Assembly: GCA_001931905.2 (NCBI GenBank)
Contig: MSJI02000191.1
Location: 1-43,077 of the forward strand
From: Cladosporium sp. IMV 00045
Taxonomy: Eukaryota; Ascomycota; Dothideomycetes; Cladosporiales; Cladosporiaceae
Direction of reading: 5' to 3'
DNA length: 43,077 bases
In this document: positions 11,105 to 21,163 of the stretch, in pieces
Layout of the letters: the number at the start of each line of letters is the position of its first letter
Numbering within the stretch: position 1 is the stretch's first letter
The notes under the pieces: generated by a model
What the model was told of the DNA's origin: nothing
Database searches by the model: none
What the model saw: only the letters and a program-made list of their open reading frames with translations
Translations under genes and position numbers: made by a program

Positions 11105-13256
11105 ATGCATTACGCCTCGTGGATATCCCTCGCTTTGGCGGCCACAACTGAGGGTCAGCGCCTTGGTTCTAGTCTGACAGACAGGCTCAGCAACCGCGCT
11201 AGCCGTCTCTCTGATCGCTTTACCAACAGACGCCTGCTGGACAGGCTTCCTGTTGTTGGCCCAGTGTTGGATCGCATCAACGTTCCAGGACGACCCAAGT
11301 GGCGAGGAGAAGGCAACGAAGGCCAAAGCCCTGAATATCCTTATGTCTTCGCAAACCCTCTGCCAGTCCCCGAAATCGCAGTTCCTATCTTTACGGAAGA
11401 GGTGAACGGCGTTCCTATCGACTACTACGAGTTGACTATCGAAGAATTCGAGTCACAGCTGTTCCCGGACCGTGGGCCTACAAAACTGATCGGGTAAGTG
11501 TGGTACCACCATCGATCAATCGCCATCCAAGGAGAAAAGCTGACAGACTTATAGTTACAACGGAACAACTCCTGGTCCTACTTTCAAGGTTACAGCAGGC
11601 CGCGAGACTGTGGTCAGAGTCCTGAACCGCGGGGAGCGCACTTCAGTCATGCATCTTCACGGATCAGCGTCTCATTCTGTGTGGGATGGATGGGCAGCTG
11701 ATCAGATGGAGGTTGGCCAGTACAAGGACTACTATTATTCCAACTCAGAGGGGGCTCGCTCAATCTGGTATCACGATCATGCAGAACACCATACGGCCGT
11801 CAACGCATATTACGGACAGGCTGGTGTTTACATCATAGAAGACCCTGCAGCTGAGGAACAACTGGGACTGCCCAGCGGAAAGTATGATGTTCCTCTTGCA
11901 CTTTCGGACAAGACCTACCAAGACAACGGCGAGCTGCTATCCATCGAGGGCATTGACACAAATTTTGTTGGCGAATTCATTCAAGTCAACGAGATGCCTT
12001 GGCCTTTTCTCGAAGTTGAGGCAAGGCGCTATCGATTCAGGATCTACGACATGTCCGTCAGTCGCCCTTACGATCTATACCTCGTTGACGAAGATGGCAA
12101 CTGGCTCGACTTTCAGGTCATCGCCTCTGACTCCGGTCTGTTCAGCCATCCCGTGACCACAAACGACCTTACCATTGCCATGGGCGAGCGCTACGAAATC
12201 GTGGTCGATTTCTCCGGCGTCCAAGGTCAGAACATCACACTCGCAAACAAGCTGCAAAACCCCGCCATCGAGGACTTTGAGAATACCGACAAAGTCATGC
12301 GCTTCGTTGTTGGAAACAGCGTCTCCGATAATAGCAACAACGGCCCTGTCCCTGACACCTTGAATCCTGTTATCGATTTCCCAGAGAAGGAGAACCAAAC
12401 TGAGGTTGACCAAGTCTTTAACTTCCAACAGGGTGGTGATGCTACTTGGACTATCAACGGTGTCGCGTTCAGTGACCCAAATTCTCGAATCCTGGCTCGT
12501 CCGCCTCAAGGATCAGTTGAATTATGGGAACTCCGACATACCGGAGGCGGTGGAGTACATCCTGTACACATTCACCTCGTCTCGCTGCGCGTGCTTTCTC
12601 GGTCTGGTGGTCCTCGGGGCTTGCTCCCCTATGAGACTGCCGGTCTCAAGGACACAGTTTTCCTTCAGCCTGGTGAAACAGTCCACGTCTTAGCCTTCTT
12701 TGGCCCCTGGAACGGTTTGTACATGTTCCACTGTCATAATCTAGTCCACGAAGATCACGAAATGATGGCTGCCTTCAATGTCACCCTCCTGACCGAGCTT
12801 GGCTACAACTTCGAAGACACGCAAGGTTTCGACGACCCACAGAACAAGGAGTACTCTGCTGTTGATTTCACAGAGGAAGCCTACGAAGAGGATGCTAGAC
12901 GATCAGCTGTTCGATCCTTGGGGAGTCTGAATGCGTACCAGCCCGCATCATCTCTCATCGCCGCTCAAAAGAGCTACTACGCCGAGAATGGCGACAACAG
13001 AGATCCAAGGACTACTTCTGTCACCCAAACACGATCCGTTGCTCCGTCAAATGCCGGCTCAGGTTTCAGTTCATCAACTACATCGGAGGCTGTTCAGGGC
13101 TTCGACGGTTTGTTGGGTAACGTGGATCTCCATTCCGACCTGGGTATCGGCAACTTGCTCCCTCGTGCAGCCCGTGCCACCACGACAGCTACCTGGCAGA
13201 CCGTGGTCAAAGCCACTGCTTCGCCCGTCACGACTGCTGCTCCCTCCCGCAAATAA
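11105..13256 (+). CDS. Secreted multicopper oxidase, bilirubin-oxidase-like
   Basis: Copper enzyme that couples one-electron oxidation of phenolic or tetrapyrrole-like substrates to reduction of oxygen to water. Exons 11105-11493 and 11555-13256 (61-nt intron, GTAAGT...TATAG) give 696 aa; the ATG at 11105 yields a short hydrophobic signal-like start (MHYASWISLALAATTEG). All four copper-binding segments are intact: HLHGS (H163, H165), WYHDH (H203, H205), HPVHIH (H465, H468, H470) and HCHNLVHEDHEM (H522, C523, H524, H528, with M533 as axial type-1 ligand). HCHNLVHEDHEM and the spacing resemble fungal bilirubin oxidase and CotA-type enzymes more than classical laccases. Two extras are an Arg-rich segment (about 25-70), possibly a propeptide, and an about 140-residue Ser/Thr-rich tail. 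The gene stands alone, convergent with the next minus-strand gene. An upstream start at 11045 would use a TTG and is rejected. Confidence 0.9.
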
Positions 13257-13838
13257 TAAGCAGATCGTCGACCTTTTCGTATTGTCATTTCATTATCAGC
13301 TGCGTGTGGCCTTCTTGTTGGCGGAAACGGTGGCGTCCTGTCTTTGTTTTCTTCTTTCCTCTCACTGCTATCTCTTACGATCTCACATGGGCATGTATTG
13401 TACATACGTTACTTGATAGATGGGGACCAGTCCTGTACAAAAAACGTTCTTTGCTGAATTATGCAGGCGCTCGCAGAGCTTGACTCAATCAAATGAACCA
13501 GTATAGCGTCCAGTCTGAATTAATTGTTTTGATCAATAGAGCTCATTGATTATATTGACTTCATTTGATTGATACAACAACATCAGTATTGCCATATATT
13601 TGTTTTCACGATCGACGCATATGGTAAAGCGTTTCTGCATCAGGTTATTTTAAGCTACGCTAAAGTTTATGCATCACGGGCCGCGCCCCGTTATTTGGTA
13701 GGGCTTATACCGACTTCGCTTTCAAGATCACATGACCGAGTTCGAGCAAACGACTTTCACAGGTACTAATCGGCAGTCGGCATCATCGACCAAGATCGCT
13801 CCGAAGACTATGGACGGATAACATCCCAATCTACAAAT
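13257..13838. other. Intergenic, AT-rich 3' flank of the oxidase gene
   Basis: No gene seen. The stretch around 13490-13580 is AT-rich and probably contains 3' UTR and polyadenylation signals of the oxidase gene. Confidence 0.4.
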
Positions 13839-14200
13839 GTGGCTGATGCTGAGACGAGGGAGTCGTAAACTCTATCACTCTGCTATATACTTGCATGTAC
13901 CAGCAATTCCTTCCTACTCAATCAACATGGCTGACCTCGAGATATGAGATTGTCGGTTCAACTCGATAATCTATTACGGATCTGCTCTCCCGCGGGATAC
14001 CTGCACCTACCAGCAACTCTGATCTACTCAGAAAACAATAGCTGACCTTGAGAGACGTGAGGTGATCGACTGTCCTCTCCTGCTGTATGCCTGCGCCTAC
14101 CAACGACTTCATTCTACCCAAGAAACATGACTAACCTCGAGACGTGAGATCAACGAAATACTCTTCCGCTATACGTAAGTGCACCTACCATCAACTCCAA
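13839..14200 (+). repeat. Left tandem array, about 90-110 bp period, four to five diverged units
   Basis: Units begin with TGCACCTACCAGCAACT-like sequence at 13892, 14002, 14092 and 14180 (intervals 110, 90 and 88). Each full unit carries CTGACC or CTAACC 33-34 bases after TACCA, followed by a GAGA(C)GTGAG-like segment; a partial fifth copy starts near 13839 (GTGGCTGATGCTGAGACGAG). Divergence is high but the order and spacing of the words are kept. See the findings for a proposed inverted relationship with the array at 16.07 kb. Confidence 0.65.
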
Positions 14201-14408
14201 GTTTTCTTGAGCCTGCGGTCTCCTTGAAGATAGTACCGGCAAATCTTTTCTTCGGCGGGCTCGGGCTGCCGATTTCGCATTGAGGGGTTGAAAGCTGGAG
14301 CGAGCTTCGTGTTCGAGGTAGGATTCACGAGTCAGGATGGGAAAGATAGGATACTTCGTTACTTGGATGTGTCTCAAGCTATCGTACATCTAAACACTGC
14401 GTTCAACA

Positions 14409-14550
14409 GGGAGCCGAGTATGGCTGAAATTGTTGGAACCGAGCGTGGAAAAACCGCAAACAGTCAAATAGGGGAACCGAGTATGGAAAAACCACAAACA
14501 GTCAATTAGGTTTTGGGAACCGAGTGTGGAGAACCACAAACAGTCAATTT
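14409..14550 (-). repeat. Three tandem copies of the TTGACTGTTTGTGG / CTCGGTTCC unit
   Basis: On the minus strand this reads TTGACTGTTTGTGG, a short T/C-rich spacer, then CCACACTCGGTTCC. Units lie at 14516-14550, 14473-14507 and 14435-14467, with a partial copy at 14409-14426; the period is about 38-43 bp. The same word pair occurs on the plus strand in the 6-kb block (6276-6315, 6682-6715 and 6762-6797), so this is a dispersed family present in both orientations. It ends 13 bases from the stop codon of the next gene. Confidence 0.8.
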
Positions 14551-14562
14551 GTAGCAAAGAAT

Positions 14563-15839
14563 CTACTTTCTCTTCCATGGGAGTTTCAATTCTTTAATAT
14601 CTTCATCAAGAAGCGGGAGCTGGCTGTTGAATCGGCTCGGCGATCCAAATCCAAGCGATGCATCGTTGATCGAGAGATTCTTAGATGCTGCCGTGACCTT
14701 GGCTATGAGGTCCTTGTTGCGCTTCTCGGTGTCCGATTGCCATTGTGGCAAAACTTTCTTGCCGAACTCGTTATCCTCCCATGCACTTTCACAATCAGCA
14801 AGCCAATTGGTGAAGCCCGCAAAGTCCGGGGTTGCGTTTGGTTTGCTCGCTTCGGTGTTTGCGAGCTGGTTGTACCTATCGACGAGAAGTCCAGTCCATT
14901 TCATGTATTTCTTTGGCCCCAACTTCTTCCATTGTTGCTTTTCCGACAGAGTAGAGATCGTCGGAGGGTTCTCGAGGTCTTGGTCCCGGAATTCGCGTTC
15001 AGTTCGCGGCAAGGGCCGACGCTCACCAGTCCCTTCTTCACCAAACGGCGATGTGCGATCATCGTCAAGGCCCTCGGGGAGGCCGAACATGCTGATGGCA
15101 CGGCCTGGACTCATGAAAGCCGGGCCGAAGTTCTCGCCTACTTCAGTCGTAGGTAGCCGAGGTTTGCCGTCCTGTCCCAGATGCCTTCCAGCATAGAGGA
15201 ACATCTCCAGTCCCTTACCCTCACTGATCAAGCAGTCTGGAGTCGCTGGGATCTTTGAGCGGTCCAGGCCTGTGAACCCGACGCGCGAAGAATGATTCTC
15301 TGGCACAAACTTGCCGGCACTGGGATCGGGGAAGGCGCGGCGCCAGATCTTATCCACCTTTGCAGCTTCCATTTCTGCAAGCTCCTGGAACTTCTTCGCC
15401 CACAGTTCTGGCTTGTTCTCCGCTGCTGTTCATTAGCATAACGTATTGGAATGAATTCATTCGTGAACGTGTTTTTGATCTTGTCGACAACCTCGACGCA
15501 TGACTTGACCTGTGCATAAAGCCCCTCCAGGTTCTGATCCCAAGCTTCAACTTGCGATGTTGCTGTCTTCAGCTCTTCCTCGATGCACTCCCTTCGAGTG
15601 GGAGTGAGCGTCTCATCAGCAAGGCGTGCCTTCGCGAGCTTCACATCATCCTCGGACTTCAGATGCTCGTTGATAGCCTATTGGAAGTCAGCTACGTCTC
15701 ATTCATTTCAAGATCTCGATGAGCTTACCTCGCGGCACTGCTGTCCAAGGTTAACATAACGACAAGCCTCGCAACCAAGGGTCCATCTGTCGTGGTCGCA
15801 AAGTTCCTCGAGCACGATATCTTCCTTGAAGCCAGCCAT
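14563..15839 (-). CDS. Unrecognised coiled-coil protein with Cys-rich start; internal frame break
   Basis: No family recognised. I start at the ATG at 15839 (MAGFKEDIVLEELCDHD...). Exon 1 (15729-15839) and a 51-nt intron (15678-15728, GTAAGC...AATAG) are clear. It encodes an N-terminal Cys/His-containing segment (C14, C23, C26 and C35), then a charged helical, coiled-coil-like region to about 15430. The remaining about 285 residues, NKPELWAKKFQELAEM onward to the TAG at 14563, are in another frame. I cannot place a canonical intron there: the junction contains GTTATGCTAATGAACAGCAG (15424-15443), which looks like donor, branch site and acceptor only 20 nt long. A 92-98 nt intron from the GTCAAG donor at 15509 with a non-CAG acceptor, or a frameshift, also fits. 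The long second part has strongly protein-like composition, so the gene is probably real. It lies between two repeat arrays. Confidence 0.55.
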
Positions 15840-16070
15840 GTTGTCCTTGATGACGTTTGTGAATGGGAGAAGATGAGGATGTGCTCGGCCGATGTTGCTT
15901 GATTGTGTGATGATTGTGCAGCGATTGACAATTGTTCGAGTGAGTATTCAGAACTCATAATGCGAGAGCGGGATCATTACGGGAGGCGGCGGGCCGTTGC
16001 CGTTTTGATTGCACTGCATGTGAATGTGAATGTGTGTGCCCTTCAGTAGGAGATATGGTGTTGGGGAAAG
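15840..16070. other. Upstream region of the 14.6-15.8 kb gene
   Basis: A short promoter-like interval on the minus strand. A frame starting at 15958 overlaps exon 1 in another phase but does not join the downstream coding frame, so I treat it as leader. A TGTGAATGTGAATGTGTGTG run occurs near 16020-16040. Confidence 0.35.
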
Positions 16071-16443
16071 GGTGTATCTCAGTGGTCAGGGGTCGATTTG
16101 GGGGTGCGGGAGGGGATGGTATTAGCACATGCGTTTACTCTTTCTTGGAGACACTGATCTCGTAAGAACCGGTCTCTCAGTGGTGAGGAGGTCGGTTTAG
16201 AGGTACTATAGCTGATGGTACTAGCACGTGATATTATATCCACTTAGGGATACGGTGGTATTAATATAGGGTATCCCAATGGTTAGAGGTCGGTTTAAGC
16301 ATGCCAGAGCGGAGGATAGTAGCATATGGGAAGCATAATGTCTCAGAAACATCGTGCTATTGAAACGGGGTCTCTTGATGGTCAGAAGTCGGTCTAGGGG
16401 TGATAGAGGGGATGGTACTAGCAGACGTGAAGTATTCGAGGTC
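16071..16443 (-). repeat. Right tandem array, about 100-bp period, four diverged units
   Basis: Units begin at 16071, 16171, 16269 and 16369 (intervals 100, 98 and 100). On the plus strand each opens with a GGTCTCTCAGTGGTCAG-like sequence, continues with GAGGTCGGTTTAG, and carries GATGGTACTAGCA about 45-50 bases in. The spacing is very regular although the sequence has diverged. On the minus strand TACCATC precedes CTGACC by 32 bases in units 1 and 4, the same word order as the array at 13.9-14.2 kb. The array ends about 25 bases from the MFS stop codon. Confidence 0.75.
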
Positions 16444-16468
16444 GAAAATCTCTTAACTGCGTAGTGGC

Positions 16469-18004
16469 CTAAGGCTTGTACTTAACGCTAGCCCTCAACT
16501 TCGGGCCCCAAACAAAGAAAATCCATGGTATAGGCGTCATAGCCAGAGAAATGAAACCGAATAGACTCGTCGCCCAACCGATCCCAAGCGCGTCGTACAT
16601 ATAAGTAACCCAAAGGGGGAAGACGCATCCAACGGTATACCGGGCCAAATTATTGGCCCCCATGGCAGATGCAGTATAACGAGCGCCGTAGGTGTCCGTG
16701 AGATAGAGCGTCGCGGCCATGAAGATGAGAAGATTGCCGCATCCGAAGAATGCTTCGGCGATGACGGGACTGATCCAGTGAATATCAGAGCGTGCTGTCC
16801 AGCCGAACCAGAAGAGTGAGATGGGGATGAAAACGCTGCCGGCCATGGCAATGTAAAGCCGGGACTCGGGGCTGACTTTGCCCCCTCCGCCAGTTTCTTT
16901 AGAGACGCGAACCTGTTTCTTGACAAGCGTAAGGTGCAGAATAACGATAGCCAGGCAGCCAACAATGCATCCAACCCCGAGACCCAGAAATGTCAAGCCG
17001 CTTGAGCCGAGCGAGAATCCATATACATTCTGCATGATCTCCTCGAAGACAGTAAAGAAAGAATAAAGCATGGCGAAGTTCATCGCTATGTAAATAGTGA
17101 AAAGACCGACGATTGGTTCTGTCAATCCCATGTGCACCGGCCTCGTGAGGTTGACAGTCAAGAACACCTTGGTTGCCTCAAGCGAAGATCGCTCGCTACC
17201 TGGTAAGCTTATGCCAATTTGTTTGGCCCTCCTGGCGAGGATCCTGGGTTTGTATGTTTCGTGCATGCCGAAGGCTGGGGCGAGGAGGGCGACAGTCACA
17301 AACAGCAGACACCATTGTGTCCATCTCCAGCCGTAAGCGACAGTGGCGTAGCCTCCGATGACGGGACCAAGACTGGGAGCAAGGAAAGGAGTTGTTGCAT
17401 AAAGAGCCATCGGTATGGCCCTCTCCTGAGGCCTCCAGACGTCGGCGACTGTAGCACTTCCAATCGACAGGCCTGGGCTGCCGAACACTCCAGCAAAGAA
17501 ACGGCAGATGATTAAACTCGCAAGATTCTGAGAGAAACCCGATCCCAAGATAAAGAGTGCAAAGATAGGGATCGAGACCAGGTATACCGCCTTACGTCCC
17601 AGAACCTCACTGCTGGGTCCCGCGAGCATAGGGCCCACAGCAAGGGCCAGCACATACAGGCTGTAAGGCAAGATAGCGACGGTAGAAGATCCTCCAAGGT
17701 CTTTCATCATATCTTCTCGGCCGGGGACGTAGATGCTAGAAGCCAGAGTGCAGACGAAGGCAATGCTTGCGGGTATGAACGTGTGGTAGATCCTCTTCCA
17801 GGTATTCCAGTTCCAAGGGTTCTCCGGATCATCAGGCCCATCCCAGTCCTCTATCCTTGCACGCAGATCCTTATGCTTCTCTTCATGTTCGAGGGAGGGT
17901 CGGGAAGACTGCCCCGGTGTACTATGTTTTCCAGATTCGAGGTCGACTGCTGAATTGACGCGTGTAGAGTCGCTCGACTTCTTGGACGAGGCCGAAGACA
18001 TCAT
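16469..18004 (-). CDS. Major facilitator superfamily transporter, DHA1 drug/polyamine type
   Basis: Predicted 12-helix proton antiporter for drugs, polyamines or other small organic compounds at the plasma membrane. A single 511-aa open frame starts with two Met codons at 18004. A Ser-rich, charged cytoplasmic N-terminus (about 70 residues) ends in the DWDGPDDPENPWNW element typical of fungal DHA1 carriers just before helix 1. The motif-A-like GPSSEVLGRKAVYL lies in the loop after helix 2, and the later helices include the PVIGGYATVAYGWRW region, the central charged loop (about 250-285) and GARYTASAMGANNLARY near helix 11. Length and topology are normal. It follows the P450 gene on the same strand with a gap of about 1 kb, so a functional pairing in export or detoxification is possible but unproven. 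The substrate cannot be read from sequence. Confidence 0.9.
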   Translation of the reverse strand: MMSSASSKKSSDSTRVNSAVDLESGKHSTPGQSSRPSLEHEEKHKDLRARIEDWDGPDDPENPWNWNTWKRIYHTFIPASIAFVCTLASSIYVPGREDMMKDLGGSSTVAILPYSLYVLALAVGPMLAGPSSEVLGRKAVYLVSIPIFALFILGSGFSQNLASLIICRFFAGVFGSPGLSIGSATVADVWRPQERAIPMALYATTPFLAPSLGPVIGGYATVAYGWRWTQWCLLFVTVALLAPAFGMHETYKPRILARRAKQIGISLPGSERSSLEATKVFLTVNLTRPVHMGLTEPIVGLFTIYIAMNFAMLYSFFTVFEEIMQNVYGFSLGSSGLTFLGLGVGCIVGCLAIVILHLTLVKKQVRVSKETGGGGKVSPESRLYIAMAGSVFIPISLFWFGWTARSDIHWISPVIAEAFFGCGNLLIFMAATLYLTDTYGARYTASAMGANNLARYTVGCVFPLWVTYMYDALGIGWATSLFGFISLAMTPIPWIFFVWGPKLRASVKYKP

Positions 18005-18985
18005 AGGGGCAGAAGAAGTCCGAGCAGGACTGTAAATGAAATGTAGACAAAAGAGAGTAGTAATGATGAAGAAAGCTTCACCTACCTTGCCAGCGAAAAG
18101 AGATAACGACTCGTAAGGCAGAGCACACCGGCCCTCACAGGACCACGCGAAAAGGAAACTGCATCACTACATTCCGTGTTCATCATCGGGCGTTGTCCAT
18201 CAACAAATCCAAATCCGCGACACCAGAAAACCGTTGAAAAAAAGCACGGCGCGATGGACGATCTAAGGATGAAGTCATCAAGGGCAGCCCAAGCCAACTC
18301 CTGGCTCTTATAGGTCCAGGGGACAAGATGCCTCGGTATCTTTGGCAACACCCTGCTGATTCTTCGCAAACACGAAAGAAACGAAAATCGAGAAGCTGTT
18401 TCGCGGGTTCATGCCGCGAAAGCCGGCCAGTCTGTTGGTGCAAGAAGGGCCCATTTTTGAATCATAGACCCACCGTATGTTGCCGTTACCCGTTGTTGAA
18501 TCGCGCTGAAGGACGATAGCCAGTCGTGAGCTGCGAATCTGCGTGCGCTGACGGCAAATATGACCTGTCGCGGGCGATCCAGCAATATACGCGACGGGTA
18601 TAGATCAGCTGATGATCTCGTGATGCAATAATAATGCCTACTTCAATGTGCATCAAAAAAGCGCTGTCGGCGCGAGTCAATTTCAAGATGATTGGAAGTA
18701 ATTGCAAAAAAACATCTGATAGAAATAAATATTAAATCGATAAATATGGCTGTCTGCTAGGGGAACCATTGGTAGTGTCTTTACTATCATACTCCTCTTA
18801 CTAAGATCGTAAACCGAACTCCCGTGTACCAGAAAGAAAGATCGAAAATCTACGCTCAAATCACTGGCGCGGTACTGGGCTCTGAATTATATCCAGTTCT
18901 TATCTCCGTCTCGATGGCCGTAAAACATGACGATGCATTCAGCGTTCGTCAAAGAAAAAGAAATAATATCATGGGAGAGGTGCAC
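18005..18985. other. Intergenic region between the MFS and P450 genes
   Basis: No gene supported. The region contains the minus-strand promoter of the MFS gene and the 3' flank of the P450. The part around 18700-18800 is AT-rich. Short open frames on both strands have no motif. Confidence 0.4.
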
Positions 18986-21163
18986 TCATGAAAACACCTC
19001 GCCCCAGCCGTACTCCTCGTCACCATGATTGCCTCCTTTCCAGTAAACGCGTGAATCTTCGAATTCGCCATCCATCTTGAGCTCCATCCATCGACGAGCG
19101 ATGCGGTCGGCTTTGTCCTGGTCGCGGATCTTTAGATTGAATTTGAACGGACGAGGTTTAGCAATAAGAAGAGTCGAGAATTCCAAAGTAGGATCGGTGG
19201 TGCTGGAGGATGTATCTGCTTTAGCACATGGATTGTGGGCAGCAGCCTTGACGTGTTTCTCAAGCTCAAAATCGAAGCTCGCGGTGGTCTCAGCGGGTGA
19301 AGGTGGTGCCTCGAACATGCTGCCCACGCTGGGATACCCACGCGTGCCGGCGAGTTTGGAGGGCTTGCCTTGCACTCGACTCTGCGCATTGTCGGCGTTC
19401 TCTGGATACTCGCCCGGTAAGCTGATGCCTGAGTCATTTTTGTGGTGCGTGTTCGCAGCGTTACCCTTCTGAGAGAGTTCCTGGGCGATCAATCCTTCGT
19501 TTGGTGGAGTGTCTGGTCTAGAAGCAACATGTCGTGTTTGCAAAGACTTTTGCTCAGCGACGTGCTTGGTGTGTACTTCGTCTGCCTCTGCCTCATCTTC
19601 CACATCTTCAGTCTCGGCATGCATGGAGAACATCCATGCCATGTTACCGATGCCAACAAACAAGTCGGCCTCCGTCACGCCCATGCCTTGGCAAGTGCGG
19701 CGTCCATAGCCAAACTGGCTGTAAGAGGTGATGGTAGGGAATTTGGACAAAGGCTCTTGGTAAGTGGGGTACCTGGGCTCGAGCCATCTCATCGGATTCC
19801 ACGCATCTGGTTCGTAGAAGACCTCAGGATCACGAGAGATCGACCATTCAAGCGGGTGCATGACAGATCCTGCTGGGATGTGGTAGCCTTTGTACGTATC
19901 ATCTTTCACTGAGGCATGTGGGATGCCTAACACAATGGTCAGCTGTGATCGCATTCCTTTATGGTTGGGCGAACGTACCAGTAGGCACAGGTGGGCGCCA
20001 TCGTAGTGTCTCGCGGATGAAAGCACGGAGAACAGGCATGTCGGGCATGTCACTGTACCGGATCATGCGGTCGCCGCAGACGCGGTCAATCTCTTCGTGA
20101 AGTATGTGCTGGTACTGAGGGTAGTGGCAAAGGGCGAGGCAGAAGCTCTGCATGGGTGCTGCTACCGTCAACGCACCGGCAATGCCATGCATGCCAACAG
20201 CGTATGCGCCCTCAAGATCCGAATCGAACTTCCAGGCCTTTTTGTTTTCCAGGAACGTTCGCATCCAAGAAGACTTCGGCTGTAGGCTAGGAAGAATCGG
20301 GGCTGGTGCATAAGGGTTCTCTTCAGATTGCTTGATCTGCCGACGAACTTCGTCTTGCATTGTCTCAAAGAACTTTCGCTCGGTTCGTCCGCGTCGCAGT
20401 TCCCATGCCTTGGTTTTCGACCAGTTCTCGGGTAGGGACATCACCAGAGGCAGTTTGTTGGCGAACGAACCAGTGGGCGAGACACCGATGAGGAGCTCGC
20501 GTGCTCTTTGTTTGAGCTCTTCTGCAGCCGTTGACGTTCCCCACCCCAAACGACAAGTAACACGGCTTACGTAGCTCTCAAGGGCATGATTGTATCGTGA
20601 TGGCTCGGTCATAACTTCGAACAGAAGTCGGATCGACTCCAGCTCAGGGTACCCGTAGAATTCTTCCTTCGCCGAGGCATCCATGATCTGTTTCGCGAAC
20701 TTCCGCTGCCTCGTCCACTTTTCGTTCTTGCTCATCAGAGCAAGATACTGACCGCTGTCACGGTTGTCGTGCTCCAGAGCAGGAATGAAAGGTCTGTCCG
20801 AATAGTTTGCGCTGCGTTTCGACAGAAGGTCGTGAGCAATGTTATCGCGGGAGATCCAGACATGGTTCGTCCCTGCCAGGTTGACCTGATAAATTGGACC
20901 GAATTGCTCAGACCATTCGTGGAACTTCAACCAACTGTTCTTCTCGGGAAGCTCATGTACATTCCCGATGAACGGAAGACCTGAAGGATCATCAGATTTG
21001 TTCGAATGTCGTTCAACTCCTCTGCCGTTTGATGCTCACCTTTAGGCCCTGGCAACCTCTTGATGCCAGCAGGGAGTCTGTTTTTCCTGAAGTTCTCGAT
21101 GTACTTCGCAAGGGCAAAGATGCCAACGGCGACAGCGAGCGCAGCTAACGAAATCAAGACCAT
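18986..21163 (-). CDS. Cytochrome P450 monooxygenase with a large C-terminal insertion
   Basis: Heme-thiolate monooxygenase, probably anchored in the ER membrane. Exons in transcription order are 21163-21040, 20980-19979 and 19926-18986; both introns (59 and 52 nt) are GT-AG with matching phase, giving 688 aa. I use the ATG at 21163 because the extension to 21232 begins with TTG. The N-terminal anchor MVLISLAALAVAVGIFALAKYI is followed by a Pro-rich hinge (RLPAGIKRLPGPKG), helix K with ETLR, the PxRW-type segment MRWLEPRYP, and the heme loop FGYGRRTCQG with Cys454. The I-helix region is GMHGIAGALTVAAP, where the usual acidic-Thr pair is not obvious. Between the L helix and the final strand LLIAKPRPFKFNLKIRD lies an open, acidic Ser/Thr-rich segment of about 140 residues (about 480-622). 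P450s usually have about 60-70 residues after the heme cysteine; here there are 234. Family and substrate are unknown. Confidence 0.88.

Noticed and set aside
13839..14200. Cluster of C/D-box snoRNAs
   Set aside because: CTGA-like boxes recur, but a consistent RTGATGA C box and terminal stems are not present in each unit.
14524..15156. 210-codon plus-strand open frame
   Set aside because: Antisense to the 14.6-15.8 kb gene, starting inside the repeat array; the minus-strand reading has more protein-like composition, better splice structure and a matching start.
16071..16443. Possible tRNA genes or tRNA-derived SINEs in the 100-bp units
   Set aside because: TCTCAGTGGTCAG resembles a polymerase III A box, but no convincing B box (GGTTCGANTCC) follows at the right distance, and no cloverleaf with an acceptor stem can be drawn.
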